Counted from the stretch's first letter, positions 22,721-35,075 are shown. The stretch is DNA of 64,000 nt from Ctena decussata (GCA_963989385.1 OZ022502.1:54119454-54183453), one strand, 5' to 3'. The notes: a model not told the origin generated them from the letters alone. Translations and numbers: made by a program.

Positions 22721-24149
22721 GACCCATATCAATTAGATTTAAACGTACTTTTAACGAGCAGAAATTTTTAATATGTGCAAAATGGATTACCCAGACAACG
22801 GTTCCTAAAAACCAGCATGAAGTTGGATATAATACGGCACTACGTATAGTATGAGGACATAATTCTGATCACCCCAGATTTCTACCTAAATCGCTACAAA
22901 TGTATACAGTAATTCAGCGACAAAGCAAACAGACACGTGAACTGATATGACTTGAAAACAGTTAATACTTCGCAATCACATGCATACAGGTACATAGAAT
23001 TTCTTCATAATCAATTTGTCAAAACTATTGTTCTACCGGTTTCTGTGCTGTACATTCGGAAATATGTTTACTAAACTGATGTCACATGACAAAACAACAT
23101 ATCCGAGGTGAAAATAATTCGATTCCATACAGTGGTACAGCAACATACAGCAAAAGTTACTTCATTACACGATTTTCTGCCAGCGGTCATCGAAAGATTT
23201 TAATCAAGTAACAGGGGTCCCATTGTACACAACCTTTCCATCGTCCTGCCGAGGACTGAAATTCTGTTGAAAAAGACGTAAATTCGCAAGCAATCCGCCC
23301 ATTTATACTTTCAATCACTCAATTAATCAATCAATCATAAGAGCAAAACGAGATCCATGGTAAACATCTGTATTTTCTGACTTTTACTGAAAAAAAGTCA
23401 TGACAAAAATGTTGATACGATGTAATATTTATAAACAGTTACGCAAAAGGCTTGAAACTATTATTTCGTATGCAGTTGCATTTAAAGGCAAATGTTATCT
23501 ATCCAGTCGAGCAGTTTTTACAATAAATCAAATTAATTTATCTCAAGGGCAAGAAAAAAGTACTGCAGTGCATCAAAACATTTGCCCTACGCAGTTTTAC
23601 AGTAAAGTCCGGATATTGCAACCATTTCTATACTGGGCAAGAAGGCATATCGAATTTCTAAGAATGAAGAAGTTATAGTCACGCGTAGACTTGTTGAAAA
23701 GGATATTTCTCGATTGTTTTATTTATTTATCTATTTATTTATTTATAATAAAAAATCTATAAATGTTGCCCTTTAAAACAAAGAACACACACAAGAACGA
23801 AAATCAGAGTCTCGGTTTTATTGAGATTCTTCATATTTCAGTAATTTGCGAGGGTACATACGATCCCTAGAGTCGGTTTAAGCAGTACTTGATTTTCAAG
23901 GTCACCAGCACGGGCTCAATGATCCCAATGATCACAATATGCAGAATACACATAGGATCATCTAAAATTATTGGGTTACAGTAAATCAATTTGTCCCTGA
24001 ATAAAAAAAACAATGATAATGAATGTTGCCAACATCTTTAAGCAAGTATGACCTTCCTGTGCTCATTGACCTACCTGGAACTCGTTACAGCAAACGACTG
24101 GGTAAACAGGGCGATGCTGTACTGTTATGTAATCGTGAACCTCATTACT
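22721..24149. other. No gene seen; (TATT)n microsatellite
   Basis: AT-rich. An ATCAATC run lies at about 23321-23337 and a TATTTATT microsatellite at 23718-23750. The 92-codon frame at 23400-23678 has no recognised similarity. Confidence 0.5.
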
Positions 24150-24317
24150 CACACCGGGTAGGCGACAATCGAAAATGCCTTTAACAATCGATTAACGCGG
24201 ATCAAAAACCGTTAGAAACAGCGTTTTCGATTTGCAATTAAAAACGCTGTTTCTAATGCTTTTTGATCCGCGTTCGTCGATTACATGAGCGTTTTCGATT
24301 GCCGCCGACCCGGTGTG
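24150..24317. mobile_element. Palindromic MITE, CACACCGGGT ends
   Basis: Starts CACACCGGGTAGGCGACAAT and ends ATTGCCGCCGACCCGGTGTG. The interior is a second palindrome around GAAACAGCGTTTTCGATTTG and AAAAACGCTGTTTC. 168 bp, non-coding. Confidence 0.85.
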
Positions 24318-25460
24318 TTACTTAGGAAGCTGGAAACTGTCAACACCATTGTGAATATGTAACTGTATACATCTTACATGGGCGTGATTTATCTTTCTGG
24401 CAGTTTAAGTCACTCTCTCTCGGCGAGTGTGTGCCATTAAGGTTGATAGGTAGTATTTGGATTCCTTGAAAACAAACAATTTTCTGGGTTCACCATGAGT
24501 TGCATAATCATTTATTTCATCAAAGCTAGCTGCATAACTTTTCAATTAAGATGGCGGACAAATTTTATCAGGAAGAACACTGAAACCCATGTCAGAACTG
24601 TTGCGTTTACGTGTCTTTTTGCCAGTGATTGACTGGCTGGCGGACGGACATACACTGAAAGTTTCAAACACAAGCCACACGAACCAGAGTAATTAGTAAA
24701 AGGAAAGTTAACGGGTCATTTAAAACGAGATCCAACGTCTGAAATGACATGGGCACTCGATGTGTTTGTTATATTGCTAGTCTAGTGTCTTAAATATTTT
24801 CACACCTCAAACAGTACGCTGTAGCGTTATGGACATTAAAGTTTTGTTTTGCGAAAAGCAAATGCAAGATGGACCCGGAGAACCTATATATTCCAATTAG
24901 TCCGCACAGATGCACAGGCTAATCTTAGTCTTGACTCTTCGTACATTTTTATTGCGTCGTTTCTCATGATATAAATGATTTATTTTCTGTCAATTAATTG
25001 TTTTATTTGATAGTTTTAAGAGCCTCCTAACTAATGAGATGCCGGATATAGGCCGTTAACCAAACAGCAACCATCATAGAGCTGACCACGAGTCACTGAG
25101 ACGCAGCGATATAAAACAATAATGATATAAATCAACGAATAAAACAGACAAAATGGCCGAGCGGTCTTCGACCCTAAGCCCACTAAACAATCGATTTAGT
25201 GAAAGATTTCAGTTATTTGGAGCATTGCCGGCAAAGAAATAGAACGACAGCCATCGAAGAACATGATGTCGAACATAACGATACTCGACGTAAACCGAAA
25301 CGACTTTTGTCTCATCGCCGTTAGCCAATTAGCCAACTAATTGGTTTCACTGAAACATGCTCATTACCGAAAACACAAAAAAAGTTTTATTAGTAATACT
25401 GTTCTTATAAATCAACTTGCTCTGATTCGTGCAACTAAAATGCTTCAAAGTAAATGACAA
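24318..25460. other. No gene seen
   Basis: Unique-looking AT-rich sequence without recognisable features. Confidence 0.5.
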
Positions 25461-25703
25461 GGCCCCGAGGTTATAAAACTTTTTCCATGCTCAACTCAGC
25501 TGAGCATGAAATTTTCTCTGCTGATAAATATGAAAATGCCAACTAATGTTGGCATTTTCATATTCATAAGCAGAGAAAATGTCATACTCAGCTAAACTGA
25601 GCAAGAAAACAACTGTACTTATCAGTAATTTGCTATTTATTATCAGGTAAAATTTCATGCTCAGCCGAGTTGAGCACGAAAAGAGTTTTATAACCACGGG
25701 GCC
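25461..25703. mobile_element. MITE with ~53-bp terminal inverted repeats
   Basis: Left arm GGCCCCGAGGTTATAAAACT to GAGCATGAAATTTT. The right arm is its complement, ending GGTTATAACCACGGGGCC-like at 25703 with a handful of mismatches. Inside the left arm lies an independent palindrome at 25517-25573 (GAAAATGCCAAC...GTTGGCATTTTC). Length 243 bp. Confidence 0.85.
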
Positions 25704-26143
25704 AGGAACCCACACAATTGCTTACCACACCCTGCACTATATACAAAATGGGACAAGACAAAAAATAAAGACAATGCACAAAGCAAAGTGAAACAACCGA
25801 GAAGCCAAGAGGTCAGCTCGTTCCCAGCAGATGTCCAAGAGGCAACTCTAACATGATAATGTACAAAACGTCAGAGAGAAATAAAAAGCCGACAACCAAT
25901 GCCATTTGTAGTAAACCACCACAGAAGCACCGGTTTGGAACGGTCAGTAACAAATTACCAGGGATGGGGTGGAGTGGGAGTGGTGGGTTAAAATCAATTT
26001 TAACGGCACACAATCCTCGGCTTGGGTGTGGAGTTTTCTATGCTGCAATTATTCTATGCTGCAGTGAAATGCTACAAGATAAGAAAGTACATACAACTCT
26101 CACTTTGTAGGTAACATGAGGGAGCAAGTTATGGTAATATTTA
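25704..26143. other. Flank of the mariner relic
   Basis: Contains GGGATGGGGTGGAGTGGGAG and duplicated CTATGCTGCA words (about 26037-26065). The mariner terminal repeat could lie here but I could not identify it. Confidence 0.35.
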
Positions 26144-26476
26144 TTGGCAAAGGGTATCAACAACCATCAAAGGAGACGATACTCTTTTTTTTTTGGTCGC
26201 CTGTGCAATAAATATAGGAGCGGTCAGCAGCAACTTAAAGATGCTGCTCACACAGGTCACCCTGCAACAACAATAACCAAAAGTGACATCGAAAAACGCC
26301 CACAGTATCCTCAAAAAGATATCCGATTTAAAGTGAGATAATTAGCCCGGTTGACAAACTTGTCGTTAGCACGAGTTCAGGGTATTTTGAAGAAGCATTT
26401 TCAACTTAGGAAAATAAATGCAAGAGGGATACCTCATTTGTTGACAGATGAACAAAAGCGGACCCGTGTAGCAAAT

Positions 26477-26509
<33 letters not shown>

Positions 26510-27129
26510 CTGAAAATATACCCAAAATATAGCAAAGAGGCTTTCAACAATTTAGTCAGCGGTGATGAGACCTGGGTTTACTATTTTGAACCAAAGCGGA
26601 AGTGTTCCAAGCGAATTTGGGCCAACAAAAGTGCGAGACGTCCAAGTATTGCCAAACGAACACGAACGGTAAAGAAGGTTTTGTATGTAATTTTCTTCGA
26701 TAATAAGGGTCCAGTCCTGCAAAGTCCGGTTCCAAAAGGCAGAACAGAAAAACATTGTACTACAAAAACTGATGAAGTACTACAAAACCCACCGCCCCAA
26801 AACAGGACCTAAGCACTTCAGCCTCTTGCATGAAAATGCTCCCGCTCACAAGGCACACATTGTGACCGAGATTTTGGAGTCAGAGAAGGCCATCGTCCTA
26901 CCACATCCTCCATTTTCGCCAGACTTGGCTCCCTACGACTATTTTCTGTTTCCAAAACTCAAATATCAATTTGAGATGCAATTCGAGTAATGCCCTAGGA
27001 TCTGCGGTTTATCAGTATCTGATGAGTGTCCCCATTGAAGAGTATGTGAACTGCTTCCAAAAGTGGATTGACCGGCTAAACAGGTGTATTCAGGTAGATG
27101 GAAAGTATTTTGAAGGGCAGATCAAGTAA
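26144..27129 (+). pseudogene. Decayed mariner (DD34D) transposase
   Basis: Three open segments in different frames (26144-26341, 26351-26812 and 26772-26990) and a fourth ending at the TAA at 27127-27129 together cover most of a mariner transposase. Visible motifs are an HTH-like start (LCNKYRSGQQQLKDAAHTG), SGDETWVYYFEP for the first catalytic Asp, HENAPAH and PPFSPDLAPYDYFLFPK. From the Glu of HENAPAH to the Asp of PYDYF there are 34 intervening residues, the mariner spacing, but the second catalytic Asp is Glu. Damage includes an in-frame TAG near 26343, a ~29-base A run at about 26479-26507 in the linker, a T run near 26183, a frameshift around 26790 and a stop at 26988. It cannot make an active enzyme. 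Terminal repeats were not found. Confidence 0.93.
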
Positions 27130-28059
27130 AAAAGAGCATTTGCAGTAACGGAAGAAACAAAGCAAGTGACATTAATTTTGGAACAGACACACGGACTGAT
27201 TTTCTTAGTAATATGTGGATATAATTACCCACCTTTCAATGTGTGAAAAAATATGATGACGACAAAACCTCGGACAAAAACCCTAACATATATACTAGCA
27301 AGGCATTCAATAAATTGTATACGGAGGCTCCTGTAAATAAGACATTCAATAAAGTTTATATTGAGGCTTCTGTAAACAAAGACTTTGTGAAAATTAGAAG
27401 GCTTTATGCATTCAATTAGAGAGGCATCGTTTAACTTGTACATGAATCAGTTGCTGCGACTTGTAGCGACAAGTGGGGACTTTCAGCAGTCAACGCTGAG
27501 CAGAGATTCCTTCTTGTAACTCATTTACCTAATATCTGATCGGAATTTCAAAGGTATGCAGATCCGATTTACAGGGAGCAAGCATGTCATGCCTGCATAT
27601 TTTTGGAGCTACGTGTGGCTGCCCTGCATTAGTTTTAGGGGCTTGGAGAAAAGGCGAATAATGGTTAAATTGAGAATGGGATATTTTAGAATGCTGAGGA
27701 GATTTTGATATTATTTTCACGGCACGCAGTGACCAGCACCCTATTCCTCCTACCTCACCTCCCGGCCCTGGGATAGGAGCTCAGAGATAGAAGCTTCGGC
27801 ATGACCGTTACCGACGAAAACACGGCTAACAAGTTTAGGAGTTGGAGAGTACACAATTGAAAATTGCACTGAAACGATAAACGAGGCAGAATTGTTAAAA
27901 TGAACATTCTGTTTAGGGTTTGCATTGTTTAGCAATCGCTTTTATTTAATGTTTCTGATCATTTGACTTCAAAATCTATAATGAATTTTAATCAGCCTTT
28001 TAAGCATGCTGCTAAATGTTTTCTTAATATTTACTAGGATTTTACATTGCGCTACTCCT
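27130..28059. other. No gene seen; small 39-bp duplication
   Basis: At about 27300-27385 a CATTCAATAAA...GAGGCTCCTGTAAA unit is repeated in tandem at 39-bp spacing. Nothing else is recognised. Confidence 0.5.
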
Positions 28060-28159
28060 TAAATAGTATTCAGTATTCAAGCCCGTTTTTAAAGAGTATT
28101 CAGTATTCAAGCTCAAAATTAAGCGGTATTCAGTATTCAAGAGGGGAGGGGGGGGGGGG
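28060..28159. repeat. 30-bp tandem repeat and poly-G run
   Basis: Three units with AGTATTCAGTATTCAAG at 30-bp spacing (28065, 28095, 28125), followed directly by a G-rich run to 28159. Confidence 0.85.
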
Positions 28160-29204
28160 TGACACCCCCAACTATCGCTTTTTGTAGGCTACCGGCAAAA
28201 TTCATCACTCATGATTGTCATTGTCGGTAAAGTGTAGGATGAAGGCAGATGTAATACTTTTTTTCCAATCTCTGCATAAGCTGTCTTAGCTATTTTTTAA
28301 TTAAAAAAAATACGAAAACATTGTCATTATGCCCTCCCATACAGTTGACGGGCACCCGAGTTGACCAACTCTCAGAGAAACAACTTTAGGGCGGGCTTCC
28401 ACGTGTTATGACTTTTGAACAATTCCCTTTTCCACTAGTCGTTTGCACAGTGTAAGCGCCTCTTTGATATACACTTGAAACAGAAAGAAGAAATGAAAGA
28501 CAGAAAAGTGAAAGGCAAGGAAAAAAGAATGCCACATGGTTTTTAGCTTCTTGACAGAACAGATCTTTAAATTTTCGTATCAACGTCGATAATAAAAGAT
28601 TCTGACGACATTGCATTAACGTTGATACGGCTGCCTGACGTTGTTCAAATGCAAGGGACACTCTAAGAATTTTTAATATTACAGAAATATGGCATAGCTT
28701 TGCTGATTAGTATTTTGAGTGTGGGTGATATGAAAACGACTGCCTTTGGCTGCTACCTTGTTAACTGTAAAGTGCGTGTTCGAAGTGTAGACAGTGATCT
28801 GACTACTCATTGTACGGTTCTGGATTCAATTTCACGAGGCTTTGTTATTGTTTAACTGCGAACTCCGTCTAATAAACGAATGAAAAACTGACAGAGAACA
28901 GCTTTCTCCTCACGGAAAACATACTATACTTTTTTCAGTTTCTCCTATATGCCACTTTCTACTTCATTTTCTTGTCGTATGAAATTTGTAATAAAATTAT
29001 TGCAACTCAACAGCTGCGAAACTCCGTGTTAAACTATTAAAAATGTCAGCTATCCCGCAAGTAGTCTTCCGCACGAAAAACTAACTATACTTTTTCTCAG
29101 TTTCTTCTCTACGACACTTCCTATTTCCTTTAAATTTTACCCAGCGCTCAGCCTCTTTACATTTTGTGAGTAGACCATGGAGTGATCACAGAAGCGGCTA
29201 ATGT
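28160..29204. other. No gene seen; one hairpin
   Basis: An inverted pair CGTATCAACGT / ACGTTGATACG lies at 28577-28630. A duplicated motif CTATACTTTTTCTCAGTTTC-like occurs at about 28925 and 29086. No coding frame is credible. Confidence 0.45.
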
Positions 29205-29418
29205 TGACGTCATCTTGTTTTTATCAAATGGGACGTTTGACGTCATTACGTAACGTAGCGACAGAAATTGCCGCACGGCGGCGCTGAAGGGTACAGTCCA
29301 CTAAATATTCATGAGGACTTGCCCCGCCTATTTCGGGGAGAGCATTAGGTTTACATTGTACGAGAGATGACGTCATCTGTCAATCATGCATGTTAGATTT
29401 CTTGCAGTATAAAAAAAA
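29205..29418 (+). promoter_or_regulatory. Cluster of CRE sites before a TATA-like box
   Basis: Three perfect TGACGTCA palindromes (29205-29212, 29238-29245, 29368-29375), plus GATGACGTCATC context and CGCCTATTTCGG. A TATAAAAAAAATAAAAGG stretch starts at 29408, 33 bp after the last CRE. The layout is promoter-like, but no transcript or coding exon can be shown downstream, where a repeat element begins at about 29437. Chance or a decayed transposon promoter are alternatives. Confidence 0.3.
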
Positions 29419-29436
29419 TAAAAGGCCATCGGCCAA

Positions 29437-30513
29437 GTGTCACCCGACATTTGAAATGTGTCACAAACAGCAGCCCTTTATTCTGTTTCAGAGTAAATGT
29501 ATGGCCAATATATTACAGAACCTGGTAAGCAAATGATAACTGAACATAAGCAAAGACATATACCCAGTTACTGGGCTTCTTTATAAAATACTTGAGTTCA
29601 GAACGGGCATATATGTGTAAAATCAGGTTACTGAAACTATAGGCCGTTACAAAATGACCAAAACACCAAGACTGTGTACCCAGTAACAAAATAACAAGAG
29701 CCATAATCCTGCTTATATGAATCTGATGAAAAATGAACAATGCATTTATGAAAATTCAGCCCATTAATATGAATAGTTCTGAAGTTATCCCTTTACCTTT
29801 AAGTGAATGTCTATTATCTATGAAAGGGGAATAACTCTGTTACTTATAATTTAGCACATCCTAACAACAATCAGAATAATCAATTTACCAAATGCTAATA
29901 GCATACCAAATTTCAGCTCTCTCGGTCAAACGGTTCAAAAATTGGAAAAATGCCAAAAAACAACAAAGGGCCATAACTTTGTAAAAAATAGAACAACTGA
30001 AATTCCAAAATCACATGCACATCTTCAGATCATGATGAAACATTCTGCACAATTTCAAGTCAATCTGATACAAGATGTTGCAGGAGTTGCGGGGACAATG
30101 TCTAAGTCAGCAAGGGCCGTAACTCCATTAAAAATGGCCGAAACAAAAATAAAAAACCACATGCACATCTTCATATCTTAAGAATACAATCTGTAAAATT
30201 TCAAAACAATCCGATGAAAGATGTAGGAGGAGTTGCGGGGACAAGATTTCAGAAGGTCTGAGTCAGCAAGGGCCGTAACTCCATCAAAAATGGCCGAAAC
30301 AAAAATCGAAAACCACATGCACATCTGCATATCATAAGAATACAATCTGTAAAATTTCAAATCAATCCGATGAAAGACGTAGGAGGAGTTGCGGGGACAA
30401 GATTTCGGACGGACGGACGGACGGAAGGACGGACGGAAGGACGGACGGACGGACGCACACACGGACGGACGAGGGTCATTTCTATAGTCCCCCTCCGCCT
30501 ACGTCGGGTGACA
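29437..30513. mobile_element. Pearl/HINE-like element
   Basis: Three core units at ~146-156 bp spacing (GGGCCATAACTTTG at 29968, GGGCCGTAACTCCA at 30114 and 30270) each contain CCACATGCACATCTTCA, CAATCTGTAAAATTTCAA and GGAGTTGCGGGGACAA. They are followed by a GGAC-type microsatellite at 30408-30466. Possible short end repeats are GTCACCCGAC near 29440 and GTCGGGTGAC near 30506. Core repeats plus an ACGG-type microsatellite is the architecture described for bivalve pearl elements and Helitron-related HINEs. The class assignment is by architecture only. Confidence 0.7.
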
Positions 30514-31169
30514 AAGACCAACAAATGATAGTTACAAAAAGGCATATTTAATTGAGAAATATTTTACCAGAAGGAGATGGGGTTGATTTTGGTAACTGAT
30601 CCCCTAGGAAAAAAATATGCTCCTTTTTTTTTGTACGAATCGGTGGTTGCCATACTCAGCCTAGCTTAGCGGCTCACTGAGATGGGAAGGCAGTGGATGT
30701 TTTCATCTCAAATTGATAGGCTAGGATGACACTTTAAAGCAAGACAGGTTTGGAAAACTTTGTATGTACAGTTTTGTAATAAAATGACCAGATGTTAACA
30801 TTGTCGTCTATGGAAAATTAATGGTTGAATGCAACCTGAATTACTCCCACCTCACCTTAATCAAGAAATTACGCATTGGCCTCGTCAGAGGTTCCCGGAC
30901 TGCTGTATTGGCTTATGGCTGTAACTGGACCAATAGGAAATTTCTTGAGTAATTACATTATAGAAGATACAGGTACTCAAGATAGACCACAATTACAAAG
31001 CACCAACCACCCAAGACATAGAAAAAAGATGAAGGGGTTAGATACACACAAAACACGGAATTAAATGACTCCGGAATAATTATTTGTTGCAGAAAATATG
31101 AAGTTTCTATCGAAAGAATTTCAGTTTGTATAATGTAATAGAAAAACTGATGGAACATGACATATATTT
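30514..31169. other. No gene seen
   Basis: AT-rich unique-looking sequence. No feature recognised. Confidence 0.5.
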
Positions 31170-31406
31170 GGAGCATGGCATACAATGTATGCCATGCCCC
31201 GATACCAATGACAGCATAAATCTGTTACCATAGCAACTAGGAGTTCAGATCGATGTCAAAGTGACGTCATCGAAACGTCATTCTACCAAGGTACTAAGCA
31301 CGACAGTTGGTAATTCCATAGTTGCAATGGTTACAGATCTATGGCGTCATATGACTTATAATTTGAGAGGAGCATGACATACGTTGTATGCCATGCTCCT
31401 CTCAAA
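31170..31406. mobile_element. Element bounded by two sibling palindromes
   Basis: A palindrome GGAGCATGGCATACA|TGTATGCCATGCCCC-like sits at 31170-31200. A larger one sits at 31362-31406, with arms TTTGAGAGGAGCATG and CATGCTCCTCTCAAA and apex GACATACGTTGTATG. Between them, TCTGTTACCATAGCAAC pairs with GTTGCAATGGTTACAGA, and the middle holds AGTGACGTCATCGAAACGTC. The whole is a nested inverted repeat with each end itself palindromic. Confidence 0.7.
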
Positions 31407-32129
31407 CTGTAAGTGAGATGCTACCTGAAATTCTTACAGTGGAAAAGTATGATTTTCTCAATCCTTTAATTCTATCTCAATTTATTTGTCTGTTACAATC
31501 GACACAGTTTCAATAACACAGTCTAACAGCCTGAAAAAAGGAATTGCTTCAGAAGATTAGAGAAAAATAAGCTGAAGATACATACAGCATCACGCATTTG
31601 ATGAGCGGTAAGTATTCAAAATCATTCGTGTGAAGTGTCCTAAGTTTCCTGAGCGAATCTATATAATTTTCTACTGTAAAATAGCCCTAATTTTAACCGC
31701 AGTTGGGTGTGGTTTAAAAGCAGTGCTAGAAAGCCTGGAAGTATATCGACTAAATCTTTAGATCTGTTAACTGGCATTCTTCTTAGCATTTATACTGCTT
31801 TAAACGGTTTAACTCCGATACAAAGTAAGTAATGGTCAGATGTATAGTTCAGTTCTTGGTTATAGTTAGCCTAGAAAGACAAACAATAGCCTTATTTCAC
31901 TCAAGTTTTAGATAAACATGACATACCCGGATTTACATATTAAATGTGCAAGTATAATACATGGCGACAGTACTGAAATATATACATATTTGCTCATCGA
32001 ATTTAACAACAAGAAGGCAGTTTTACTGAAAAGCAATTGTTTTGCAAATATACTTTGCATACTATTCAGATTACATAGGGGAATTCGTGCATAAACATAG
32101 CATCGATTCTTAAATAAAGGTGACACTAA
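31407..32129. other. No gene seen
   Basis: AT-rich, no recognised families. Confidence 0.5.
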
Positions 32130-32510
32130 GGGGATAACTATTTTGAAAATTGTCATTTGGGGAGGTAAATCATCGGTTTTATGGTCGGAAATTTCGTTTT
32201 CCGGCGACGCGCCAGCGGAGCCGTAAAACGCAATTTGCGATCATAAAACCGATGATTTACCTCCCCAAATGACAATTTTCAATGCAGTTATCCCCATTCT
32301 AATGCACTTTCCTACATTTTCACCTTTCATGATGTACTAGTGTGCATCCGTTTCAAGCGCTGTCAGCAACGTAAAACCAAACGTCAGCCAATGAGAAGCG
32401 ATGTTACTTAATGACGTCGGGTTTGCGACAGTATATCGCAGAATATACTGTCGCAAATTTTTGACGTTATCCAATCAGACGTCACGTTATATTCGTAAAT
32501 GCATTAGAAT
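32130..32510. mobile_element. GGGGATAACT fold-back element, copy 2
   Basis: Hairpin 32130-32295: GGGGATAACTATTTTGAAAA opposite its complement ending CAGTTATCCCC, with long paired arms (GGGGAGGTAAATCATCGG) and an apex near TCCGGCGACGCGCCAGCGGAG. The following ~215 bp hold CAGCCAATGAGAAGC, AATGACGTCGGG, ACAGTATATCGCAGAATATA and CCAATCAGACGTCACG. They are bracketed by ATTCTAATGCA (32296) and TGCATTAGAAT (32500-32510). Confidence 0.85.
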
Positions 32511-32724
32511 GACCCTTCAATAAACGTAACACCGAATGATATCTAACAAACAACTAGAGCAAGTGTGCATGGACCAATGCCACCACCTAATGCAACCAAA
32601 CTTAATAATAAAGGGTATGAACCAAGAAGTATCAAAATGTTCCATCAAACGATATTACAACTTTCAGCGAAGAATAGCAACTATACACATAACATGAAAT
32701 AAACACAAATGTTTTAGCCTGTGA

Positions 32725-34580
32725 CCTTTAGCTTTTGATCTTGTCGCAAACCAAAAGGTCCCTTCAAAGGGCACTGAAAATATTGCCAAAGAAACTAAAC
32801 TTAACGCAAACTTTCAACGCAAAATTTAATTCAGCGACCTTAACCTTAAGTAAGCAGCAGCATCCAGATGATGTCGACTACTCTATATACCTAGTCACAT
32901 ATAAAATGTTCCACCCAAGGATATTAGAAAAACTTCTGAAGGAAGATACTCTGAAAGCAAGAAACACATCAAAGGAACAACCAGAGGACCATTGGTCCTG
33001 TAGCTCACCTGAGCACTGAGGTTATGCTAAAAAAACTTTAGTTGCCACAGCAACAAAACCACATGCACAACAGCAATGAAACACCCATTAATGAAGATGA
33101 TAATATCACAAACATTTATGCAAAAAAGATTCACCTTTATCCCCCTTTATGGCTTCAGAGAAGATTTGGCAAAAAAAAGAAGAAAAAAAAGAAGAAAATT
33201 TGGCCTTTCGGTTGCAATGGCAGCCAACCAAAATCAGGGATTTGGGCAAAATTCATATGGCTGGTAGAGGACTACTCCAGGAACATTTCTGTAAAGCTTA
33301 TGTCAAAATATCTGCAGTATCACAGAAATAAATGCCAAATTTCCACTTTCCCCATCATAAGGCTATGGAAAATTTAAGATTCCATAGCAATGAGTTCACA
33401 TGGGCAACGATAATATAAAACAATTTAGGTACAGGCTAATGTCATTAACATGTATGCAAAGTATCAGCTTCATCCCTATTATGGCTTCTAAGAAGAAGAT
33501 TTTTGAATATTTTTTCAAAAATTTACCCTTTATTTTGCCATGGCAACCAATCAAATTTAGCGATTTGGACAAAATGCATATGAATCATAAAGGACTACTC
33601 AAGAAACATTTCTATAGAAACAAATTCTAAATAACTGCAGTGAGACAGCAAAAATTGCCAATTTCCACTTTTCCTAAATATTATAAGTCAATGGAAATTA
33701 TAAGTTGCCATAGCAACCAGAGTTCTTATGGGATTGGAAGAAAAAACACAATTTATGTAGAGGCTAATGTCTTTAACATATATGCAAAGTTTCAGCTTCA
33801 TCCTTTTTATGGCTTCTGAGGAGAAGATTTTTTTTATATATTTTCGAAAATTTACCTTTTATTTTCCCATGGCAACCAATCAAATTCAGCGATTTGAACA
33901 AAATTCATATGAATAGTAGAGGACTACTCAAGAAACATTTCTGAAGAAAAAAATTCCAAATAACTGCAGTGGGACAGCAAAAATTGCCAATTTCCACTTT
34001 TCCCATTATAAGTCAATGGAAACTATAAGTTGCCATAGCAACCAGAGTTCTTATGGGATTGGAAGAAAAAACACAATTTATGTAGAGGCTTATGTCATTA
34101 ACATATATGCAAAGTATCAGCTTCATCCCTATTATGGCTTCGGAGAAGAAGATTATTTTTTATTTTTTCAAAAATTTACCCTTTATTTTGCCATGGCAAC
34201 CAATCAAATTCAGCGATTTGAACAAAATTCATATGAATCGTAGAGGACTACTCAAGAAACATTTCTGCAGAATTAAATTCCAAATAACTGCAGTGAGACA
34301 GCAAAAATTGCCAATTTCCACTTTTCCCATTATAAGTCAATGGAAACTATAAGTTGCCATAGCAACCAGAGTTCTTATGCCAATGGAACAAAAAACACAA
34401 TTCTTCATTCCCCCCCATCTATAGATGCTATATGTGAAATATGGAAAGAATTGGCCTCATGGCTTCAGAGGAGAAGTCGTTTGAAAATGTTGACGACGGA
34501 CGACGGACGACAGACGACGGACGACGGATGCCTGCCTATACTATAAGCTCACCTATGAGCCTTCGGCTCAGGTGAGCTAA
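32725..34580. mobile_element. Pearl-like element with ~324-bp core repeats
   Basis: Four units and a fraction, starting at TTGCCA(T/C)AGCAAC at 33041, 33382, 33705, 34030 and 34354 (spacing 323-341 bp). Each contains ATGCAAAGTATCAGCTTCAT, CCATGGCAACCAATCAAATT, GAGGACTACTCAAGAAACA and GCAAAAATTGCCAATTTCC. A GACGGACGAC minisatellite at 34493-34528 follows, then a terminal hairpin GCTCACCTATGAGCC / GGCTCAGGTGAGC (34548-34577). The left side has TAGCTCACCTGAGC at 32999. The true left end is uncertain. Frames over the cores are repeat-derived. Confidence 0.8.
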
Positions 34581-34789
34581 AAATAGCAGCTTCGATCTAA
34601 ATTTTGAGTTTTTCAAGTGCAGTTATGTAATGTTGCAACACTGCTAACGCCTTCTTGCACTGGCTCCAGCGGAACTCTATTTTAAAACTTACTCAGAATA
34701 AGCCAAATGATCTCAAAGTGCTAGAAAAATATAATCTGCGCTATGATTATGCGTGGAGACTTTTACGGCCGCCACACGGCACAAAATTA

Positions 34790-35075
34790 GCTGCAGTGAA
34801 CATAAAATGAATTCTTCAGGAAGATCCTTTGAAAGCAAACAAAATGTATAATCCTTACCCAAACTTAAAAGCAAAAATTTATGGTTGTGATCTTGACCTT
34901 AGGTCAGTCACAGCATCTAGATGATGTCAGCTAATCTCTGTGGATCCAGAAGTAATCCTAGTCATATACTAACATGTTCCAGAAAAGCATATTGGGCATA
35001 CCAAGCAAAGAATATAAACTTAAAGAAGACGTTTACAGAAACGTTAACGGACGGACGAACAGACGGACATGTCTT
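34790..35075. mobile_element. Truncated relative of the 32.7-kb element
   Basis: Shares the flank segment (CTTCAGGAAGATCCTTTGAA, CAGCATCTAGATGATGTC, AGTCATATACTAACATGTTCC) with 32850-32970 and ends in ACGGACGGACGAACAGACGG, but has no core repeats. It contains the everted receptor-like site TGACCTTAGGTCA near 34894. Confidence 0.6.

Noticed and set aside
32735..33019. 94-codon + frame
   Set aside because: Its C terminus (WSCSSPEH) is the translated element end TAGCTCACCTGAGC. Repeat-derived.
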